From Arion vulgaris (taxonomy: Eukaryota; Mollusca; Gastropoda; Stylommatophora; Arionidae), in assembly GCA_020796225.1 (NCBI GenBank), contig CM036762.1, positions 49,319,407-49,383,406 of the forward strand: a DNA stretch of 64,000 nucleotides, in the 5' to 3' direction. The translations under genes were made by a program, and so were the position numbers. Every line of letters begins with the position of its first letter. Position 1 is the stretch's first letter. The notes below the pieces were generated by a model. It made no database searches and was not told the origin of the DNA. It saw only the letters and a program-made list of their open reading frames with translations. Of this stretch, positions 58,035 to 64,000 are shown piece after piece.

Positions 58035-58695
58035 TATTGGTTATTGGTTACTAAACTGACGTCATTGCACTCCGGGCAAACCCATAGGTGCTCAGTCTCC
58101 CCAACAGATATCGAAGAGTATGCATACTGATGGTTCCTGTGGCTCGCTGATTAAACACACCTCTCACTCTGCCTCTCAGGCATCCAGTTCGACTTGAACA
58201 AAGGTAATTCCAAACTGCTTAAATCGCTTGATCGATTCAACATCGATTTTAGTGTCCTCATCCAACAGAGAGTCTCGAAGAGACCGAAGAATATCCCCTT
58301 ATCCATCTTCAACTCCCCAACAATCGATGCTGTTGATGCAAGCCTGTCCGCTCTCTCATTACCGTAAACACCATCATGCCCAGGACAGTATATCCACGTA
58401 AGCCGCTGGAGGTTAGAAACTTCTATAGACGACATCCACTCATACCGAAACCTGCCCTTCTGGAGTGAAGCATCGACTGAGAGTCAGATACAACAACTGC
58501 CCCAGTAAATGAAGTCCCAGAAATCCAATGGAGGGCAGCAGTAACGGCCTCAACCTCCATCCTCATACTAGAAGTAGTTGTCCTGTATGCCCCACTTCGC
58601 TCTGCAACAACCCTACCATGCGCATTACAGACTACACTGATGCAGTCTGTTACCATCACTTGATGATGGAGTAAGGTCTTCGTGTTTGCTGACAT
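58035..58695 (-). mobile_element. LINE-L RNase H copy
   Basis: From 58695 leftward: VCNAHGRVVAERSGAYRTTTS, RMEVEAVTAAL, VVSDSQSM, then after a frame break at about 58430 WIYCPGHDGVYGNERADRLA and STASIVGELKMDKG. This copy keeps the segment deleted at 5726. Confidence 0.9.
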
Positions 58696-58978
58696 CAGTC
58701 ATTGTATCTTAGTTAGACCCCAGCTACTTGGTTCTATCATTGTATTTTAGTTATACCCCAGCTACTTGGTTCTATCATTGTATTTTAGACCACAGTTACT
58801 TGGTTCTATCATTGCATCTTAGACCACAGTTACTTGGTTCTATCATTGCATCTTAGTTTAGACACCAGTTACTTGGTTCTGTCATTGCATTTAAGGCACC
58901 AGTTACTTGGATCTATCATTGCATCTTAGTTTAGACACCAATTACTTGGCTCTGTCATTGCATTAAAATCCCCAGTTA
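58690..58978. repeat. 35-45-bp tandem array
   Basis: Seven or eight copies of a unit around ACTTGGTTCTATCATTGCATCTTAG with ACC(A/C)CAG(T/C) linkers. Directly abuts the LINE-L copy. Confidence 0.93.
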
Positions 58979-58984
58979 AACATC

Positions 58985-59690
58985 GTCTCCGGTATGAAAA
59001 ACTCTGTAAACGTTACATTGGCTATTTGGGTCGGGTTTGAGCTCTTTTTTTTTTGCTGAACTATTTCTTCATAGTTCCTTTATATGTTGTTTTTATTATC
59101 ACAACATTCTATTCTCGTTTGTTGTCAAAAGGGTTCAACCTTCAAAACGCCCCGGGTTGTCTTTTTTGTGCGCATTTAATTCCGGCAAATGTGCAGATTG
59201 CTATCTTTTACTTGCATTATACGTATCTATAGCGTTGTTGTGTGTTAAACCAGAGCCAACTATACACTTATGGGTCTTCGGACTCAGGTAAGAATTATAG
59301 GAAATCAGACCACAACTATACCACGTGACCTCGCATTCCAGTATTGTTGTATATAGATGAATTCATTTTAAAATCAACACAAAATGCTAACTCGAAGTCA
59401 TATTATGCAACAAGTCAAGTTTAACAATAAGGAATATCAATATTATGAATATTTTTCACCAATAAATAGCCATAGACTCACAGAATTTAGTAAAATTGCA
59501 AAAAAGCTTGCAGTGTTCTATCAAACATCTATCTAGAGTTGGCTGTGATAGAACACAGCAGATGAATTTAATATGTCTTCCATTACAAAATGTATTTTAA
59601 TATGTTGTCGTGGTGTGCGTATGCTGAGAGTTCAATCTGTGGATTTGTCAATATAACGAAACCGATTTTACATTATAGTTAAACGTCAGT
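58985..59690. other. PICALM intron 1, unassigned
   Basis: No gene. 59037-59280 has an open frame without family resemblance. Confidence 0.35.
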
Positions 59691-59710
59691 TGTGTCCGGA
59701 CGGTCAATAT

Positions 59711-59938
59711 GTTATGTTATGTTATGCGATCGACGTCATGGCACATTGGGTATTCCCATTCGTGCTCTGTCTTCCGCTGCAACAGCCATCCCAAAGTTCA
59801 TTTGCTCACAGTACCCATGAGAAGTTGATTACTATATCTTCTCTCTCTCCCACGAAGACGACACTGTCTGGCATGTCAAAACTTAACGCCTAATTCTCGA
59901 ACTCGTTCCAGTGTCTGAGACTTGCCCATGTCACATAG
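59711..59938 (-). mobile_element. LINE-M short insertion with target-site duplication
   Basis: Reverse of the last 220-odd bases of LINE-M, starting with the (ATGTT)n tail. Flanked by GGACGGTCAATAT at 59698-59710 and 59939-59951. Confidence 0.94.
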
Positions 59939-60064
59939 GACGGTCAATATAACTAATCCATCAACTCCATGAGCATGGCTGCTGCTTGGTATTTATTTGC
60001 ATTGAGTAATTAGTCAGAATCCTTGTTGCTATACACAAGACGCCCAAATAAGTCCACTGTAACT

Positions 60065-60335
60065 TTTGTGAAAATAAAAATCATGACATATTCTTTACAG
60101 GACGTAGCCATCAACCACAGTAAACGAGTCGTTGATTTTCTAGTCACCACGTATACGTTCAGTCGTTTGCCATTGCGTTCTGAACGGTGAGTTCTATTTT
60201 TACCTTTTTGTAAAAATCCCACGAAAACGTAATTTGTTTTCAAACTTGCCAACCATGGGATTTGAACCAGGTACGCTTGGGTTTGTGATCGAGCTCACTA
60301 CATAGTACATTTTAGCTAACTGACAAAAGGCGTGA
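60065..60335 (-). mobile_element. SINE-H copy
   Basis: Reversed: ttacaggacgtagccatcaac, cacagtaaacgagtcg, gttcagtcgtttgccattg, and head end gggatttgaaccagg with gtgatcgagctcac. Confidence 0.85.
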
Positions 60336-60424
60336 AAATAGCAATGCTTCATTATTTCAATACATTTTATTGTCTGGATCTGAAAGTAACGAGTATGACC
60401 TAGGAACAATATTCGTTACTTTAC

Positions 60425-60640
60425 CACTACTGCGCGTCGTCTGTCCGAATGTATCAATGCGCGGCTTTCATGAGAGAGACCCGGATTTAATCCACGGTAA
60501 GGCCAAGGAATTGTTTCTGTCAGTGGTATAAAGATAAATCCTAACTTGAACAGTTTCGTGGTGACTGCACTAGCCATGCAGCCATTACATTCCACAGGCA
60601 CGTGTGCCTACTGTCCTACACCGCCCTAAAAGAGATATTA
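60425..60640 (+). mobile_element. SINE-E copy
   Basis: GTCGTCTGTCCGAATGTATC and GACCCGGATTTAATCCACGG as A and B boxes, then AATTGTTTCTGTCAGTGGTA and GAACAGTTTCGTGGTGACTG, ending in ACACCGCCCTAAAA. Confidence 0.8.
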
Positions 60641-60659
60641 CAGGCAGTAACGACAGTTT

Positions 60660-60905
60660 ATATATATATATATATATATTCAACTTTTTTTTTTTTTTTT
60701 TTTTTTTTTTAATCCAGAAGCACTTGAGCTGAAAGCTCTTCGGCTCGGTGTCATGGACATCGTAACCCTTCGGCTCGGTGCCACGAACACCGTAAATCTG
60801 GGGAACCTGTAGCTTTTCTGCCAGTCCGCGGAGTTGAACCCGCACTTACAGAGGACTAGTCACCCGTAGTCCAACGCGCTACGAGCACGCTGGGCACGCG
60901 GGCAT
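60660..60905 (-). mobile_element. SINE-J: tRNA-derived with poly(A) tail
   Basis: On the - strand: AGCGTGCTCGTAGCGCGTTG (A box region), TGCGGGTTCAACTCCGC (B box), then GTGGCACCGAGCCGAAGGG and ATGACACCGAGCCGAAGAGC as an internal doublet, and an A tail of about 22 (60688-60709). (TA)n follows. The only family here with a long poly(A) tail besides SINE-I. Confidence 0.9.
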
Positions 60906-61034
60906 ATATTTAACTTTACCACTACTAGGTACCTGACCACCATTCGCTCCCTAGTCAGCATTGGTGACTAACTTTTTTATATCGGTTAGAAGATTAGTGT
61001 TAGTTCCGACAAGATGTATGAAAGTACTCGTAAC

Positions 61035-61215
61035 ATTACTTGATCATCATCAGGTGCTGTCTGCACATCGAACGTTGGCTGCAATAGACTTTCAACATCT
61101 CCTGCCCCTTGCCTTGATATTGCACTATGCCAGGCTGTATTTTGTCAGCCTCTTTATGCTTTCCTCCCACGTGTGTCTAGGTCTTTCTCTTGCTTTGTCC
61201 TTCAACGTTCTCCTC
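61035..61215 (-). mobile_element. RTE-like LINE 3' end flanking the 67-bp array
   Basis: - strand: GQSKRKT, THVGGKHKEADKIQPGIV, QYQGKGQEMLKVYC, ending CACCTGATGATGATC. It continues the reading frame family of 63800-64000. Confidence 0.82.
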
Positions 61216-63815
61216 CAATAAGTTTTTGATCAATGTATCATTTCTCGGTCTTCCTCTTGCTCATTTCCCTTCAACTTTCTTCTCTAATAAGTTTATGATC
61301 AATGTATCATTTCTCGATCTTCCTCTTGCTTTGTCCGTCAACTTTCTTCTCTAATAAGTTTATGATCAATGTATCATTTCTCGATCTTCCTCTTGCTTTG
61401 TCCGTCAACTTTCTTCTCTAATAAGTTTATGATCAATGTATCATTTCTCGATCTTCCTCTTACTTTGTCCATCAACTTTCTTCTCTAATAAGTTTATGAT
61501 CAATGTATCATTTCTCGATCTTCCTCTTGCTTTGTCCGTCAACTTTCTTCTCTAATAAGTTTATGATCAATGTATCATTTCTCGATCTTCCTCTTGCTTT
61601 GTCCGTCAACTTTCTTCTCTAATAAGTTTATGATCAATGTATCATTTCTCGATCTTCCTCTTGCTTTGTCCGTCAACTTTCTCCTCTAATAAGTTTATGA
61701 TCAATGTGTCATTTCTCGATCTTCCTCTTGCTTTGTGCGTCAACTTTCTTCTCTAATAAGTTTATGATCAATGTGTCATTTCTCGATCTTCCTCTTGCTT
61801 TGTCCGTCAACTTTCTTCTCTAATAAGTTTATGATCAATGTATCATTTCTCGATCTTCCTCTTGCTTTGTCCGTCAACTTTCTTCTCTAATAAGTTTATG
61901 ATCAATGTATCATTTCTCGATCTTCCTCTTGCTTTGTCCGTCAACTTTCTCCTCTAATAAGTTTATGACCAATGTATCATTTCTCGATCTTCCTCTTGCT
62001 TTGTCCGTCAACTTTCTTCTCTAATAAGTTTATGATCAATGTCTCATTTCTCGATCTTCCTCTTGCTTTGTCCGTCAACTTTCTCCTCTAATAAGTTTAT
62101 GATCAATGTATCATTTCTCGATCTTCCTCTTGCTTTGTCCGTCAACTTTCTTCTCTAATAAGTTTATGACCAATGTATCATTTCTCGGTCTTCCTCTTGC
62201 TCATGTCCATCAACTTTCTTCTCTAATAAGTTTATGATAAATGTATCATTTCTCGATCTTCCTCTTGCTTTGTCCGTCAACTTTCTCCTCTAATAAGTTT
62301 ATGACCAATGTATCATTTCTCGATCTTCCTCTTGCTTTGTCCGTCAACTTTCTTCTCTAATAAGTTTATGACCAATGTATCATTTCTCGATCTTCCTCTT
62401 GCTTTGTCCGTCAACTTTCTTCTCTAATAAGTTTATGATCAATGTATCATTTCTCGATCTTCCTCTTGCTTTGTCCGTCAATTTTCTCCTCTAATAAGTT
62501 TATGATCAATGTCTCATTTCTCGATCTTCCTCTTGCTTTGTCCGTCAACTTTCTCCTCTAATAAGTTTATGATCAATGTATCATTTCTCGGTCTTCCTCT
62601 TGCTTTGTCCGTCAACGTTCTCCTCTAATAAGTTTATGATCAATGTATCATTTCTCGGTCTTCCTCTTGCTTTGTCCGTCAACTTTCTCCTCTAATAAGT
62701 TTATGATCAATGTATCATTTCTCGATCTTCCTCTTGCTCATTTCCCTTCAACTTTCTCCTCTAATAAGTTTATGATCAATGTATCATTTCTCGGTCTTCC
62801 TCTTGCTTTGTCCGTCAACTTTCTTCTCTAATAAGTTTATGACCAATGTATCATTTCTCGGTCTTCCTCTTGCTTTGTCCGTCAACTTTCTCCTCTAATA
62901 AGTTTATGATCAATGTGTCATTTCTCGGTCTTCCTCTTGCTCATGTCCATCAACTTTCTCCTCTAATAAGTTTATGATCAATGTATCATTTCTCGGTCTT
63001 CCTCTTGCTTTGTCCGTCAACTTTCTTCTCTAATAAGTTTATGATCAATGTATCATTTCTCGATCTTCCTCTTGCTTTGTCCGTCAACTTTCTCCTCTAA
63101 TAAGTTTATGATCAATGTATCATTTCTCGGTCTTCCTCTTGCTTTGTCCGTCAACTTTCTTCTCTAATAAGTTTATGATCAATGTATCATTTCTCGATCT
63201 TCCTCTTACTTTGTCCATCAACTTTCTTCTCTAATAAGTTTATGATCAAGCTATCATTTCTCGATCTTTCTCTTGCTTTGTCCGTCAACTTTCTTCTCTA
63301 ATAAGTTTATGATCAAGCTATCATTTCTCGATCTTTCTCTTGCTTTGTCCGTCAACTTTCTCTTCTAATAAGTTTATGATCAATGTATCATTTCTCGATC
63401 TTCCTCTTGCTTTGTCCGTCAACTTTCTCCTCTAATAAGTTTATGATCAATGTATCATTTCTCGATCTTCCTCTTGCTTTGTCCGTCAACTTTCTTCTCT
63501 AATAAGTTTATGATCAAGCTATCATTTCTCGATCTTTCTCTTGCTTTGTCCGTCAACTTTCTCCTCTAATAAGTTTATGATCAAGCTATCATTTCTCGAT
63601 CTTCCTCTTGCTTTGTCCGTCAACTTTCTCCTCTAATAAGTTTATGATCAATGTATCATTTCTCGATCTTCCTCTTGCTTTGTCCGTCAACTTTCTCCTC
63701 TAATAAGTTTATGACCAATGTATCATTTCTCGATCTTCCTCTTGCTTTGTCCGTCAACTTTCTTCTCTAATAAGTTTATGATCAATGTCTCATTTCTCGG
63801 TCTTCCTCTTGCTCA
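61195..63815. repeat. 67-bp tandem array, about 39 copies
   Basis: Unit: AATAAGTTTATGATCAATGT, ATCATTTCTCGATCTTCCTC, TTGCTTTGTCCGTCAACTTT, CTTCTCT. Steps are 67 bases, with a 68-base variant (GCTCATGTCCATC). Recurrent variants (CGGTC/CGATC, CTCCTCT/CTTCTCT, CAAGCTATC) are scattered in blocks, showing block duplication. Confidence 0.97.
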
Positions 63816-64000
63816 TGTCTCTTTTTGTGTCCGAAATATTTCATTTGTTTGAATTTTATTGCCTGTAGTAATTCTTTCTTCATTACTAGATTTCCTAGAA
63901 CTTCTTTATTTCTCTGTGTTTTCTTACTATGAAACACAACTTATTCTTCTGTATATCCACAGCATATAGACATTAATTATGTCTTCCAAATGCTTGTTCA
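63800..64000 (-). mobile_element. RTE-like reverse transcriptase C-terminal part (runs off window)
   Basis: - strand: NKEVLGNLVMKKELLQAIKF and KQMKYFGHKKRHEQEEDRE. The FGH motif region normally continues into the segment multiplied in the array. Confidence 0.82.

Noticed and set aside
60820..60905. Second tRNA gene on the - strand
   Set aside because: It has A and B boxes but continues into a SINE body with poly(A) tail, and stems do not pair well.

Overview
The window is animal nuclear DNA: AT-rich, dominated by introns, with GT-AG spliced exons, tRNA-derived SINEs, decayed non-LTR retrotransposons (LINEs), DNA-transposon remnants and minisatellites. The repeat mix, including a core reading GCATGTCGTAAGAGGCGACT that I associate with molluscs, suggests a lophotrochozoan, perhaps a gastropod or bivalve. 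That placement is a guess.

Two host protein genes and one tRNA gene are supported. (1) A complete NADP-dependent malic enzyme gene on the + strand, 14 coding exons from 8240 to 31867, encodes 598 residues. Every junction is GT-AG and in phase. The basic, acid-free N-terminus looks like a mitochondrial presequence, so the nearest human counterpart is probably ME3. (2) The first coding exon of a PICALM/AP180-type clathrin-assembly gene lies at 51709-51838 (+), with the rest beyond the window. (3) A canonical tRNA-Lys(CTT) gene lies on the - strand at 7841-7913, about 330 bases upstream of the malic enzyme start codon.

Layout. 1-7700: repeats and LINE fragments with RNase H domains. 7841-8299: tRNA-Lys, a probable promoter with an ETS-type motif, and malic enzyme exon 1. 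8300-31627: introns loaded with SINEs, LINE tails, a 1.5 kb piggyBac-type element and a hAT-type MITE. 31868-51700: malic enzyme 3' UTR and intergenic repeats. 51709 onward: PICALM exon 1 and part of its intron 1, ending in a 2.6 kb array of a 67-bp repeat.

Family names used here (local labels): SINE-A to SINE-J; LINE-K, -L, -M, -N, -O for elements ending in an RNase H region; RTE-like for endonuclease/reverse-transcriptase tails.

The most striking observations are two places where repeats remodel malic enzyme splice sites. Intron 5 ends in 14 tandem copies of a complete 3' splice site. The exon 7 splice donor was duplicated as the target-site duplication of a SINE. I found no CRISPR, operon-like or novel multi-gene system.
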